From assembly GCF_008923725.1 (NCBI RefSeq), contig NZ_WBPF01000002.1, forward strand, positions 27,254 through 91,253: a stretch of 64,000 bases of DNA, read 5' to 3'. This DNA comes from Bacillus sp. CH140a_4T (GTDB lineage: Bacteria; Bacillota; Bacilli; Bacillales; Bacillaceae_G). The position numbers and the translations under genes are program-made. Positions 33,632-42,466 of the stretch are shown here, piece by piece (position 1 is the first letter of the stretch; the number at the start of each line of letters is the position of its first letter). The notes below the pieces were generated by a model, which made no database searches, was not told where the DNA came from, and worked only from the letters and a program-made list of their open reading frames with translations.

Positions 33632-33807
33632 ACAATTATACCTCCTCTGGTTAATAGTTCCATCTGTGTAGTTAATTTCTTTCTGTATAGTTAAATTATA
33701 CAGATTTTTAAGAATATAAAGCAAATAAAATCATTTTATTATCCCTAAATGTAAAAGTTTTATTGAGTTTTAAAATAAATTGTTAATATATTTATTTTAA
33801 ACAGTAT

Positions 33808-33928
33808 CAAAAGGTACACCTTTTGGTTCACTGCAAATACCAATAAAAACACTGTTCCAAAATATCATATTTTCACTTTTGGAACAACCCATAATTAACA
33901 TATACCTTTCGGTTCATTTTTTGATATA
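33808..33928. promoter_or_regulatory. three-part res site of the second resolvase
   Basis: Site I-like dyad CAAAAGGT-AC-ACCTTTTG (33808-33825); site II-like 34-bp dyad from TGTTCCAAAA to TTTTGGAACA (33853-33886); site III-like dyad around TATACCTTTCGGTTC...TTGATATA (33901-33928). Centres of I and II are 53 bp apart, the same spacing as in Tn3/gamma-delta res. Order III-II-I outward from the gene is also the same. The rest of 33632-33983 is the shared promoter region with the DGQHR operon. Confidence 0.8.
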
Positions 33929-33983
33929 ATCGTAGACAAATAGATTAGAAAAAAGAATGTTTTTCAGGAAGGTTGTAATTATT

Positions 33984-34598
33984 ATGACTAGTAAGAAATT
34001 TGGATATGTTCGAGTTTCAAGTAAAGATCAAAATGAAGAACGTCAAATTGTTAATATGAGAAATATTGGAATCGGGGAACGGGATATTTTTATCGATAAA
34101 AAAACAGGAAGTAATATGGATAGAGAAAAATATCAAATAATGAAACACATGGTTCGCACTGGTGACACGATTGTCTTCGATTCATTAACAAGGCTTGGAA
34201 GAACCATGAATGACATTTTAGAAGAGTTTAGATATTACGAGGAACATAAGATAAATTTAGAATTTCTAAAAGAACCATTTATCAACGTAATTTATAACGG
34301 AGACGCCACAAATGATATTATTCAAAGTGCTGTACAAAAAGCAACTGCAACCATCCTATCAGCTTTTGCTGAAAAAGAGCGCCTAGATATCAAACAACGA
34401 CAAGCTGAAGGGATTGCTTTAGCAAAAGCTCAGGGAAAACATTTAGGTAGACCACGGACGGAAATTACGCAAGAATTTAAGGATGCTTATAAAGAGTGGA
34501 AAGAGGGGAAAATCACAGCTAGAAACGCCATGAAAAAATCCAGATTCCCATCCACCACATTTTATCGACTCGTTAAGAGATATGAGAGTGAGAAATAA
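33984..34598 (+). CDS. serine resolvase (second copy)
   Basis: ATG 33984 follows AGGAAGG; the longer frame from 33957 adds nine residues without a better signal. 204 aa with Ser12 in YVRVSSKDQN, the DSLTRLGRTM segment, the AEKERLDIKQRQAEGIALAKAQGKHLGRP hinge and a C-terminal helix-turn-helix (ARNAMKKSRFPSTTFYRLV). It differs clearly from the resolvase at 19346. It acts on the res site directly upstream, probably for plasmid dimer or cointegrate resolution. It is adjacent to the DGQHR/SEFIR island and could have brought it in. Confidence 0.93.
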   Translation: MTSKKFGYVRVSSKDQNEERQIVNMRNIGIGERDIFIDKKTGSNMDREKYQIMKHMVRTGDTIVFDSLTRLGRTMNDILEEFRYYEEHKINLEFLKEPFINVIYNGDATNDIIQSAVQKATATILSAFAEKERLDIKQRQAEGIALAKAQGKHLGRPRTEITQEFKDAYKEWKEGKITARNAMKKSRFPSTTFYRLVKRYESEK

Positions 34599-34706
34599 GG
34601 TGGATAACATATATAATAGAAGGAACTAGAAAAACGAGGTTGGAATCTACTCGAAATAAGCATTTTAAATGGTATTAAACATTAAAAGTAGAGGAGACTG
34701 TTATTT

Positions 34707-35686
34707 ATGCAAGAAATCCAGGATATAATACAAGGCTTCTCCACTTATTTATTAAACAAAGGAAGAAAGCCCTCAACAATTAAGCGCTACATATATGATG
34801 TAGAAAGTTTCATTCAATGGCTGAACCAACCAAAAAAAATTCTGAAAATAATATTTTTGAATCCCTACATAAAAAGGATTTTGCAGCCTTTTTCAAATAT
34901 TTAAAAGAAGATCGGCAGTACTCCGACAAAACTATACACCGCATATATATTGTCTTAAATAGGTTGTACGAATACTTAGATTTACCAAGTCCCATTGAAG
35001 GAGTTATTCAAATAGATCCACCTGATCGGAAATTAAGTAAGGAGGATTTCGTTTCTTCCCAGGAAGGGAAACGCTTAAAAGAAGTCATTTCTTCACTAGA
35101 AGGCCTTACAGAAAAACAACGATCAACACGCCCAATGATCTTAGAGCGGAACGTTTCTATCGTTACATTACTCCTGGATTATGGACTATCTTTAAAAGAA
35201 CTTGTTTCTTTACGAATGACACATGTTCATTTCGAAAATAACACTTTATCGATTCCTGAAGACTCAAAAGTAAATAGAATCATTCATTTGAAGGAAGAAG
35301 ATAAATTACACTTATACAATTACTATAAAACTATCCCTGAACCTGTACGTCCTAAATATCACAGCAATGATCCACTATTTATTGCTTTTGATTTTACACG
35401 TGTGACATATCATTGGAGTTATGATAATGATACACCAAAATTCCTAACTGAAATATCAATACAAAAAATGATTCGTTTAGAAGTGAAACGTGCTAATCTC
35501 CGAAAGGGAATTTCTTCTCAACATTTTCGAAACACCTATATTTTAAGAAGAATTCAAGGGAACAGCACACCTGAACAAATCATGCAGCAAATAGGATTTA
35601 AATCTAATTTATCCTTAAAAAGATATTACGATTACTATAAACGAACCACAGCAAATACAGACTCACGTTCTTCGCTTAATGTATAA
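34707..35686 (+). pseudogene. divergent tyrosine-recombinase-like gene with a frameshift at an A8 run
   Basis: Frame 1 starts at ATG 34707 after GTAGAGGAG and reads 42 residues of a SAM-like N-terminal domain (FSTYLLNKGRKPSTIKRYIY). At the A8 run near 34832-34839 the homologous reading continues in the -1 frame to 35686 (FFKYLKEDRQYSDKTIHRIY, then the C-terminal domain). Joined, the product is about 326 aa. Catalytic motifs have drifted: the box I Arg position reads GLSLKEL, box II reads SQHFRNT in place of HxLRH, GH is GF, while a Tyr is present in LKRYYDYY. It may be a TnpI/TnpS-like transposon recombinase. The shift could be mutation, sequencing error or -1 slippage. Confidence 0.7.
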
Positions 35687-35739
35687 TTATTACACATCTA
35701 CAGAAAATTAATGAATTAAATGAAAACAGAGGTTTAATA

Positions 35740-35916
35740 ATGAGAAAAAATGAGGAATCCTATTATATGCATCTATACACTTTGCTGGATAAGACTACTA
35801 AATCTATCAAAATCGAATCCTGGCGCTCACTAAGAGAAGAAATGCAAGTCTTGGGCATAAAGGACAGTGACATCTTTCAAATTCAAATGATAAAAATAGA
35901 TCCAAATAAAAAGTAG
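35740..35916 (+). CDS. small hypothetical protein, 58 aa
   Basis: ATG 35740 has AGGTTT nearby and reads MRKNEESYYMHLYTLLDKTT, then charged residues to FQIQMIKIDPNKK and TAG. It is soluble and alpha/beta. The same frame stays open for about 34 more codons after the TAG (AEKCGGIVLNRTATGDELFS and on), so a nonsense mutation in a longer gene is possible. It follows the recombinase-like gene by 53 bp and may be part of the same mobile element. The remainder to 36090 has no supported gene. Confidence 0.4.
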   Translation: MRKNEESYYMHLYTLLDKTTKSIKIESWRSLREEMQVLGIKDSDIFQIQMIKIDPNKK

Positions 35917-36090
35917 CATAGCGCTGAAAAATGCGGTGGGATTGTCCTGAATCGGACTGCTACAGGCGATGAATTATTTTCTTTAGAAGATAAAAATGAA
36001 AAATATATACACAGTGAATCCGAAGTGTAACTTTGAAATAAAGTTTGATAAAAGTGAAGTCACAAACCCTTATTTAACAGCAATACAAAA

Positions 36091-36135
36091 ACTCCATTTT
36101 GAAAAAAGATTGATCAAAATGGAGTTACTCTTTTT
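36091..36135 (+). terminator. terminator closing the recombinase segment
   Basis: ACTCCATTTTG (36091-36101) pairs with CAAAATGGAGT (36115-36125), followed by ACTCTTTTT. Confidence 0.75.
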
Positions 36136-36228
36136 AGCTAAGTATGAGATTTTTTTAAAAAGTTAATCAAAATTCCTTTTTGTTTCAAATAAACCTATTA
36201 ATAGAAACGGATGATTTTCTACGATAAA

Positions 36229-37431
36229 TCAAGTCGATGAACTAATATTTCGTCTTTCTTCAAATTCAGACCTTTTATTCATACTTCGATGTATCATATT
36301 AAATAAAATTGAAGCCACAACCCCTATCGCTAAATATATTAACCAAGACCAAGAAACATGGTTGAATTTATTTAACCAAGCTCCAAGATAGTTTCCTAAG
36401 GAACCTCCCAAAGCCCAACAGGCTTGAAACATTCCAAAAAACAAACCTGCAGGTTTGTTGGCACTAAATTGTGCCACTGTCATTTCAGCTCCTGGCAGTG
36501 TCAGTGTTTCTCCTAACGTATAAAGAAAAACACAAAACAGCATCCAATAGATAGATGGAACAAGAGGAATCATCCCTATTGCTACTCCCATAATCAAGAC
36601 ACCCAGTTTCACCAAAATCATAGGATCTTGGTTAATAAATAATTTTCTTAAAAAAAACATTAAGAGTAATCCTGAAACCCCGTTTATTATGAAAATGGAA
36701 CTTACTAATTGTTTGTCTCCAGATAAATCATATGCTTTAATTGGAAATGAGATATTTAATTGAGCAAACATAATCCAAAATAAAGGCATTATACATATAA
36801 ATCCTACAAACAATTTATTTGAAACAACGGCTTTCAAACTAGATAATACTTTTTGATTGTCCTTAATAGTTCTAGGATATTTACTACGATAGATAAAAAG
36901 AATAACAGATAAAACTAACATAGCAATACCCGCAATAGTAAATGGGTATACTGGATTAAACTTAACCAATAACGCTCCAACTAACGGACCTATAATCACT
37001 CCTGCGTTAAGCATTTGGTTAAAATAAGTAAATATTTTTTTTCGAACTGTTTCTTTTTGCGATGTAAAAAAAGCAGTAACAGAAGGATCAAATAATGCTC
37101 CTCCAAAGCCAATTAAAAACGCTGCAATGGTCACAGACCAGAAACTGTTAGCAAAAACAAACGCTCCAAATCCTAATGCTCTTACCATTACTCCTACAAT
37201 TACATTTACTGTATGGCTTACACGATCACCTATAAAGCCTGTAAATATTGGTAGCCCACGCTGTGAAACGAGGATTGTAGTTAAAATAGTTCCCACTTCC
37301 CAAGAAGAGAAGTGGAGATCATTTGTTAAATATAGCGCTAAAAAAGGCATGATCATAAAACTTCCTGTATTCATAAATAACACAGCTGTAAGTAATACCT
37401 TGATGGGAACAGGAATTTTTTCATTAATCAT
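36229..37431 (-). CDS. MFS transporter (candidate exporter of the operon product)
   Basis: 400 aa with 12 hydrophobic helices. The loop between helices 2 and 3 has FIGDRVSHTVNVIVG, the DxxG..R-type MFS motif A variant, and the FGGALFDPSVTAFF stretch in helix 5 is typical of multidrug or sugar-efflux-like MFS proteins. It is the last gene of the operon; its ATG overlaps the thioesterase stop by eight bases. It probably exports the small molecule made by the operon, or gives self-resistance. Confidence 0.88.
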   Translation of the reverse strand: MINEKIPVPIKVLLTAVLFMNTGSFMIMPFLALYLTNDLHFSSWEVGTILTTILVSQRGLPIFTGFIGDRVSHTVNVIVGVMVRALGFGAFVFANSFWSVTIAAFLIGFGGALFDPSVTAFFTSQKETVRKKIFTYFNQMLNAGVIIGPLVGALLVKFNPVYPFTIAGIAMLVLSVILFIYRSKYPRTIKDNQKVLSSLKAVVSNKLFVGFICIMPLFWIMFAQLNISFPIKAYDLSGDKQLVSSIFIINGVSGLLLMFFLRKLFINQDPMILVKLGVLIMGVAIGMIPLVPSIYWMLFCVFLYTLGETLTLPGAEMTVAQFSANKPAGLFFGMFQACWALGGSLGNYLGAWLNKFNHVSWSWLIYLAIGVVASILFNMIHRSMNKRSEFEERRNISSST

Positions 37432-37831
37432 TTATTGTTACTGCCTTCCTTTTCTCTTCTAAATTACGTAAGAATTTCTCTTTTTTTACAACGGCTCTCT
37501 CATGGAAACCTCTTAATATTTGAGAACTTTCATCAAATGCTTCTACTTCAAATAAAAGCTTATTTTTATCCATCTTTATTAACTTGGAATGAATTGTTAT
37601 TTTTTCATTAAGTAAAGATGGAGCTAAATGTTTCATTTCATAATGTCCAAGCCCTAGTGACATATAGTTTTCTTCAATTTGATCCTTAATTGCATCCATG
37701 CATGATACTTCCGCTAACCAAAGTAGAACTGGTGTTGCTAATACATCTACATCATTCTCCCAGTTACTTGCTAAATCTTTTTCTTTTACTATATATTCAT
37801 ACTTACCTATAGAATCAATTTGAAAGTTCAT
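37424..37831 (-). CDS. FlK-like hot-dog thioesterase
   Basis: 135 aa single hot-dog domain. DVLATPVLLWLAEVSCMDAI has the Thr and Glu positions of the fluoroacetyl-CoA thioesterase (FlK) family, and GHYEMKHLAP supplies the His, followed by FEVEAFDES and HERAVVKKEKF. The family hydrolyses acyl-CoA thioesters; FlK itself removes fluoroacetyl-CoA. The start lies within the end of the acyl-CoA dehydrogenase gene (17-bp overlap) and has AGGAGGAAATGGA upstream. Here it probably releases or proofreads an acyl-CoA intermediate of the operon. Confidence 0.85.
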   Translation of the reverse strand: MNFQIDSIGKYEYIVKEKDLASNWENDVDVLATPVLLWLAEVSCMDAIKDQIEENYMSLGLGHYEMKHLAPSLLNEKITIHSKLIKMDKNKLLFEVEAFDESSQILRGFHERAVVKKEKFLRNLEEKRKAVTIND

Positions 37832-38987
37832 ATTCCATTTCCTCCTGTTGAGAAAGTTTATTTAATTGTTGAAAAATATTAATTCTTTGAATATCACTTG
37901 TGCCACCAGCTATTACAGTACCCACTGCATCACAGAATTTGCGGGATATTTCACCTTTCATATACCCTTTATGTCCATGTAATCGAATAGCATTCTCAGT
38001 ATTTTTGTACAACCCTTCACTACCCACTAACTTTGCAAGAGAACACATCATAGATGCTTCAGGATCATCATTCATTAATTTTTGAAGTGCGCCATACGAA
38101 GTCCAACGACTTGATTCCATATTAACTTTTATTTCAACAAGTAATCTTTGAATATATTGTTTATCAATAATTGGTGATTTAAAAGCAGTACGTTCTTTTG
38201 CATAATTCATACATTCTTCTAAAATATGCTCTGAGTAACCAGCGGAAATTAATCCATATAATAATCTATCTAATGAAATCATGTTATAAAGTGTATTTAA
38301 ACCATCACCTTTATCTCCAAGGATATTCTTTCCTTCAACTTTAACATTCGATAAAATAATGTCGCCTGTTGGGCTTGTATGGTTCCCCAACATGTCTTCT
38401 GCTGGCTCAAAACTTAAACCTTCATATTCTCTTTCAACAATAAACAATGTAATATCCTTTTCTCCGAGTTTAGGAATACGCCCAACAATAACCATAATGT
38501 CAGCTACAGGTGCATTCGTAATATGAGCTTTTCTACCATTTAAGAGATAGAAGTTATCATACTTTTCTCCAGATGTCTTAATTCTGGCCACATCTGAGCC
38601 TCCAGTTTGTTCAGTAATTGCTGTTGCACCCACAGAATGGTTCATTAGTTTAGGTAAAAATAATTTCTTTTGTTCCTCTGATCCATAATTTAATAAAACT
38701 CTTATACACCCAATGTGAGCAATTGTTGAAAGAAGAAACCCAAAATCCTTTGCAGTCTTAGATAACCCTTCTAAAGCTGCAGCAAATTCCCACCAACTTT
38801 GACCTAAACCGCCATATTCTACTGGTACTGGAATACGCCACAGATTAGCATCTGAGACTTTTTTCCAACTTTCGAAGTCGAATTGATGATTCCAATAATT
38901 ATCTTCAGTTTTTTCAGATATTAAGTACCCTAATTTTTTGAACTCCTCAATATATTTTAATTGTTGTTCATTCCAATTCATTTCCAT
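37815..38987 (-). CDS. acyl-CoA dehydrogenase family flavoenzyme
   Basis: 390 aa. Typical ACAD segments: PVEYGGLGQSWWEFA, TAITEQTGGSDVARIKT (flavin- and substrate-binding), GRKAHITNAPVADI, RLLYGLISAGYSEHILEE and the C-terminal RLHGHKGYMKGE, IAGGTSDIQRINI. It should introduce a C2-C3 double bond or oxidise an acyl- or aminoacyl-thioester using FAD. Its ATG overlaps the aminotransferase stop by one base. In this operon it probably tailors a CoA-linked acid that is later aminated or ligated. Confidence 0.9.
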   Translation of the reverse strand: MEMNWNEQQLKYIEEFKKLGYLISEKTEDNYWNHQFDFESWKKVSDANLWRIPVPVEYGGLGQSWWEFAAALEGLSKTAKDFGFLLSTIAHIGCIRVLLNYGSEEQKKLFLPKLMNHSVGATAITEQTGGSDVARIKTSGEKYDNFYLLNGRKAHITNAPVADIMVIVGRIPKLGEKDITLFIVEREYEGLSFEPAEDMLGNHTSPTGDIILSNVKVEGKNILGDKGDGLNTLYNMISLDRLLYGLISAGYSEHILEECMNYAKERTAFKSPIIDKQYIQRLLVEIKVNMESSRWTSYGALQKLMNDDPEASMMCSLAKLVGSEGLYKNTENAIRLHGHKGYMKGEISRKFCDAVGTVIAGGTSDIQRINIFQQLNKLSQQEEMEYELSN

Positions 38988-40345
38988 TATTTTATCCCCT
39001 TTTCTACTAAATAATTTTCTAACATCGTCATTGATTTTGTTAATATATTAAATAATTCATCTACTTCATCTTCTGATATAGTAAATGGAGGAGCAATTAA
39101 AAAAGCATCTCCTTCTGAATAATTAACCATATTCTTTACCGGGTAAATTAATAATCCATTTTCTAGAGCAATATCTACTATAATATCTGCAATATTAAGA
39201 TTTCTCGAAAAAGTGGTGCGTTGCTCTCTATTTGAAACTAATTCTACTCCCCACAGTAAACCTTTTCCTCTGACATCTCCGATACATTCAAATCTATTTT
39301 TTAATTCGTTTAATTTCTTATTAAAAACCTCTTCCTTATTTTTAACCTTTGTTACAAGATCATTAGATTCTATATAATCCAAAACGCCTAATGAAATAGC
39401 TGCTGATCCTGGATTACCACTATAAGTATGTCCGTATACGGCTACTCCCGAGCCTTCGTTAATTGCATCATAGATTTTTTGATTAAACAGTACACCTGAA
39501 ATTGGTGTATAACCTGCGCTCATTCCTTTCCCTAAAGCTATGATGTCCGGTTCAACATTCCAATTATTAATCCCAAACCATTCTCCAGTTCTTCCCAAAC
39601 CGGTCATTACTTCATCACAAATTAGGAGAATATCATGTTTATTGCAAATTTCTCTAACAATTTCAAAGTAACCATCTGAAGGTGTAAGAGCCCCACCTGA
39701 AGCCCCTACAACAGGTTCCATAATAATTCCTGCAATTTTATGACTGCCAATTTGATTAATTACAGTTTCTACAGCTCTTGCACATTCTAAATTACAAGTT
39801 TTAGGGTCTTTAGAGAATGGACATCTGTAGCAATATGGGGTTGGGATAGCTGGATTATAAGTTAAAAGTTCTTCAAATCTTATTCTTCGATCACTGCCTG
39901 ACATAGAAAGAGCACCTAATGTTACGCCATGATAACTAATTTTTCTTGATAGGATTATATTCTTCTCTTGTTTCCCTACCTCTTGCCAATATTGTATCGC
40001 TAAACGTAAAGCAGTTTCTGTTGCTTCTGAACCGCTATTAGAAAAGAAAATATGACTAAGATTCGGAGATAGATTTGTAATTTTTTCCCCTAAATCTTCT
40101 AGAGGCTGATTTGTGAACTGTGTCCTATAAGTAAATGCAATTTTAGATAGTTGCTTATATCCTATCTCAGCTATTTCTTTAATACCATGGCCGATATTAG
40201 CGACTATAGCTCCTGAACAACCGTCCATATATTTTTTATTATTTTGGTCATAAATATAAATCCCTTCACCATATTCTACAATTGGATATGATTTGTGCAT
40301 ATTTGGTTTTAAAACGGATGACGTTGAAATACTAGATATACTCAT
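38987..40345 (-). CDS. class III PLP-dependent aminotransferase
   Basis: 452 aa. Motifs: FSNSGSEATETALRLA, ICDEVMTGLGRTGEWFGINN and the PLP lysine in DIIALGKGMSAGYTP. A four-cysteine segment (CYRCPFSKDPKTCNLECA) lies at about 164-181, as in several omega-amino-acid aminotransferases. The enzyme moves an amino group to or from a terminal or beta position on a carbonyl acid. In the operon it follows the 101-aa gene and precedes the acyl-CoA dehydrogenase, so a beta- or omega-amino acid building block is a fair guess. Confidence 0.93.
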   Translation of the reverse strand: MSISSISTSSVLKPNMHKSYPIVEYGEGIYIYDQNNKKYMDGCSGAIVANIGHGIKEIAEIGYKQLSKIAFTYRTQFTNQPLEDLGEKITNLSPNLSHIFFSNSGSEATETALRLAIQYWQEVGKQEKNIILSRKISYHGVTLGALSMSGSDRRIRFEELLTYNPAIPTPYCYRCPFSKDPKTCNLECARAVETVINQIGSHKIAGIIMEPVVGASGGALTPSDGYFEIVREICNKHDILLICDEVMTGLGRTGEWFGINNWNVEPDIIALGKGMSAGYTPISGVLFNQKIYDAINEGSGVAVYGHTYSGNPGSAAISLGVLDYIESNDLVTKVKNKEEVFNKKLNELKNRFECIGDVRGKGLLWGVELVSNREQRTTFSRNLNIADIIVDIALENGLLIYPVKNMVNYSEGDAFLIAPPFTISEDEVDELFNILTKSMTMLENYLVEKGIK

Positions 40346-40366
40346 TAGAAAATGTTCACTCCTGTA

Positions 40367-40672
40367 TTATCGATTTATCCCTAAATAAAGGTCTGCTAAT
40401 GCTGCTAGTGCTAATAACTCATGACTTGCATCTTTATTTGAAACCAACACGCGCTCTTTAAAAGGGGGATATTTTCCTTTCTCTACTTGGACCATTGGAA
40501 TGATTACATTATCCAGTTCTATAGAACCAATTAAATGAATTTTCACGTTTTCTTTTTCTACAACAGCAATATAATCATTACTACTATATTTAATTACACA
40601 AAAGCAATCGCTTTCATTTTTCAAAATATTAATTAGTTGTTTTTCTAGATCCACTTTAACAAGTGTAGCCAT
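40367..40672 (-). CDS. unknown 101-aa protein in the ATP-grasp operon
   Basis: A compact alpha/beta protein (LVKVDLEKQLINILKNES, IAVVEKENVKIHLIGSIEL, then KERVLVSNKDASHELLALAA) ending GINR. There is no DSL motif, so it is not an acyl carrier protein, and no cysteine cluster. The start has a GGGGGAATAA sequence upstream. It is tightly placed between the ATP-grasp ligase and aminotransferase. It could be a small subunit, a substrate-binding helper, or a ribosomal peptide substrate for the PGM1-like ligase; the last is speculative. I do not recognise the family. Confidence 0.6.
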   Translation of the reverse strand: MATLVKVDLEKQLINILKNESDCFCVIKYSSNDYIAVVEKENVKIHLIGSIELDNVIIPMVQVEKGKYPPFKERVLVSNKDASHELLALAALADLYLGINR

Positions 40673-40715
40673 ATTTATTCCCCCTACAGTAATTCAAGAT
40701 GATAAAGCCCTTATT

Positions 40716-42101
40716 TTACTTTATAAATTGATTTAAGAACTTTCTAAAATTATTTTCTAAATCATAAGCTCTCTCTCGAGTCTCTCCTATAATCATATAC
40801 TCAATTGATTTACTTTGATTTTCATCATTTAACAGCACTACACCTTCTTGATCTTTTAAAGCTAATAAGTTATTGATTTTGAGTTCATTTAATAGTTCAC
40901 CGAATCCATTATTACCAATATTCACTTTATTTTGAGTTAATATTGTATAATTATCTCCATAATTTTCACCATATAAATGATTAGCAACTACATGTACATG
41001 TGTTGATCCACCTGTTCTTCCATTAATCTCAGAAATCATGACTTTTCCATCGCTAGTCAAAATACCATCAATATTTATTAATCCTATATATCCTCTTTGC
41101 ATAACAATTTCAGTAAGTTTTGTACAATTAGAAACAAATTCACCTATAGCATATGGTTTTAAAGAAACTGTTGGAATTTCAAATCCATTCCATACTGGTT
41201 CCATTCTCATATCTCCGAAGTTTAATAGATAAGGTCTCAGAACTCCTTCTTTAACTTCTAACTCCGCATAGAATACAGAAACTGTTTCATAATAAGCTTC
41301 CACTACCAACTTTGTATTTAATTCACCAGTCAAATCATCCCAAATTTTCATATATAGCTCTTCTAGCTGAATCTCCTGTTCAATACATAAAGTTTTATAG
41401 GCACCAGGGGATTCTGTTCTTTGATCATATGTAATTACAATATTACCCTGTCCGCTTGCGTTTGTGTCCTGTTTTATAATCACTGATCCAGTTATATCAA
41501 TAAGTTCTTTAATAGCCTGATATACTTCACTTGGTGTATAACAATTTAGTCCTTCTGGAACAGGAATATTGTAAGCACCCGCAATTCTCCGATATTCAAT
41601 TTTACTATTTAAAACTTCAGATCCACCTTGACGAAAATAATCTAAAATATGAGGTTTGATTTTAACTGGTAAATCCTTAACTAATTGTGCTACAGCTCTA
41701 TCAAAGAAATACGGTATTACGTCCCATGTTTTTCCTGCCATAAGGGTTGTTAATTGCGCTTTTAATGTATCGTTATTTAAAGTCTCATAAGTTAATAATT
41801 CTTTATGATGAACATTTTCTGGCACTATGACATGCACATCTTCTTTTTGTAGTCCCTTGATAGATAATATATAAGTTAAAAATTCTTTAGAAATTTGTTT
41901 TGGTAGTAATAAAATATCACCTTTTTCTAGCAACCAAGCTAAGCGGTAAGAAAAAGAAGACCACATCGAACCAGCTTTTTCAGATAGTTTATCAGGTTCA
42001 CCTACTAATGATTCAGCACCTACATTACCAATAATAAGTTTTGGGTATTTACTCAGGGAAAAAGTTTTTTCTTCTAAAATTTCTGCAATATTTAGTTCCA
42101 T
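40716..42101 (-). CDS. PGM1-like ATP-grasp peptide ligase
   Basis: 461 aa. The first 150 residues resemble the pre-ATP-grasp domain (YPKLIIGNVGAESLVGEPD). An ATP-grasp core follows: SVIIKQDTNASGQGNIVITY (ATP-binding Lys and Gly-rich loop), LVVEAYYETVSVFYAELEV, and the metal-binding end MISEINGRTGGSTHVHV, then a C-terminal domain. The arrangement resembles pheganomycin-type ligase PGM1, which joins an amino acid to a peptide through an acyl phosphate. The ATG at 42101 has AGGAGG upstream; it is the first gene of the operon. The substrate is unknown. Confidence 0.8.
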   Translation of the reverse strand: MELNIAEILEEKTFSLSKYPKLIIGNVGAESLVGEPDKLSEKAGSMWSSFSYRLAWLLEKGDILLLPKQISKEFLTYILSIKGLQKEDVHVIVPENVHHKELLTYETLNNDTLKAQLTTLMAGKTWDVIPYFFDRAVAQLVKDLPVKIKPHILDYFRQGGSEVLNSKIEYRRIAGAYNIPVPEGLNCYTPSEVYQAIKELIDITGSVIIKQDTNASGQGNIVITYDQRTESPGAYKTLCIEQEIQLEELYMKIWDDLTGELNTKLVVEAYYETVSVFYAELEVKEGVLRPYLLNFGDMRMEPVWNGFEIPTVSLKPYAIGEFVSNCTKLTEIVMQRGYIGLINIDGILTSDGKVMISEINGRTGGSTHVHVVANHLYGENYGDNYTILTQNKVNIGNNGFGELLNELKINNLLALKDQEGVVLLNDENQSKSIEYMIIGETRERAYDLENNFRKFLNQFIK

Positions 42102-42367
42102 TATGTAACCTCCTGTATTGTTGTATTAAAAACTATTTATCTTTATAAATAGATGAATAAATTTATAATACACTGAATTCTAAATTTTGTAAATATTGTA
42201 TTTTAATAAATTTTTAGAATATTTTATTTATGTATTATCACGTGTAGTACAACTTTCATAAAGTGATCATGGTAATCTTGACTATTAGTTAAAATATTTC
42301 TAATTAACTTAAGACTCTCATAACACATAGCATCACCACCTTAAAAGTCTAACTATGATACAACCCT

Positions 42368-42432
42368 GTTAACCTTTGTTAATTTTTAATGGTTAACAAC
42401 TTCTTTCATTATGTTACCAATGATTGTATAAT
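42368..42432 (+). promoter_or_regulatory. CGNR-gene promoter with operator-like dyad
   Basis: TGTTAACC (42368-42375) and GGTTAACA (42391-42398) form a perfect dyad with a 15-base spacer. A TATAAT box lies at 42427-42432; the -35 is weak (TTCATT). The intergenic stretch 42102-42466 is shared by the divergent ATP-grasp operon, so one regulator could control both. Confidence 0.55.
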
Positions 42433-42466
42433 AAAGTCAATATAAAAAATTAAGAGGTGAACAGGG

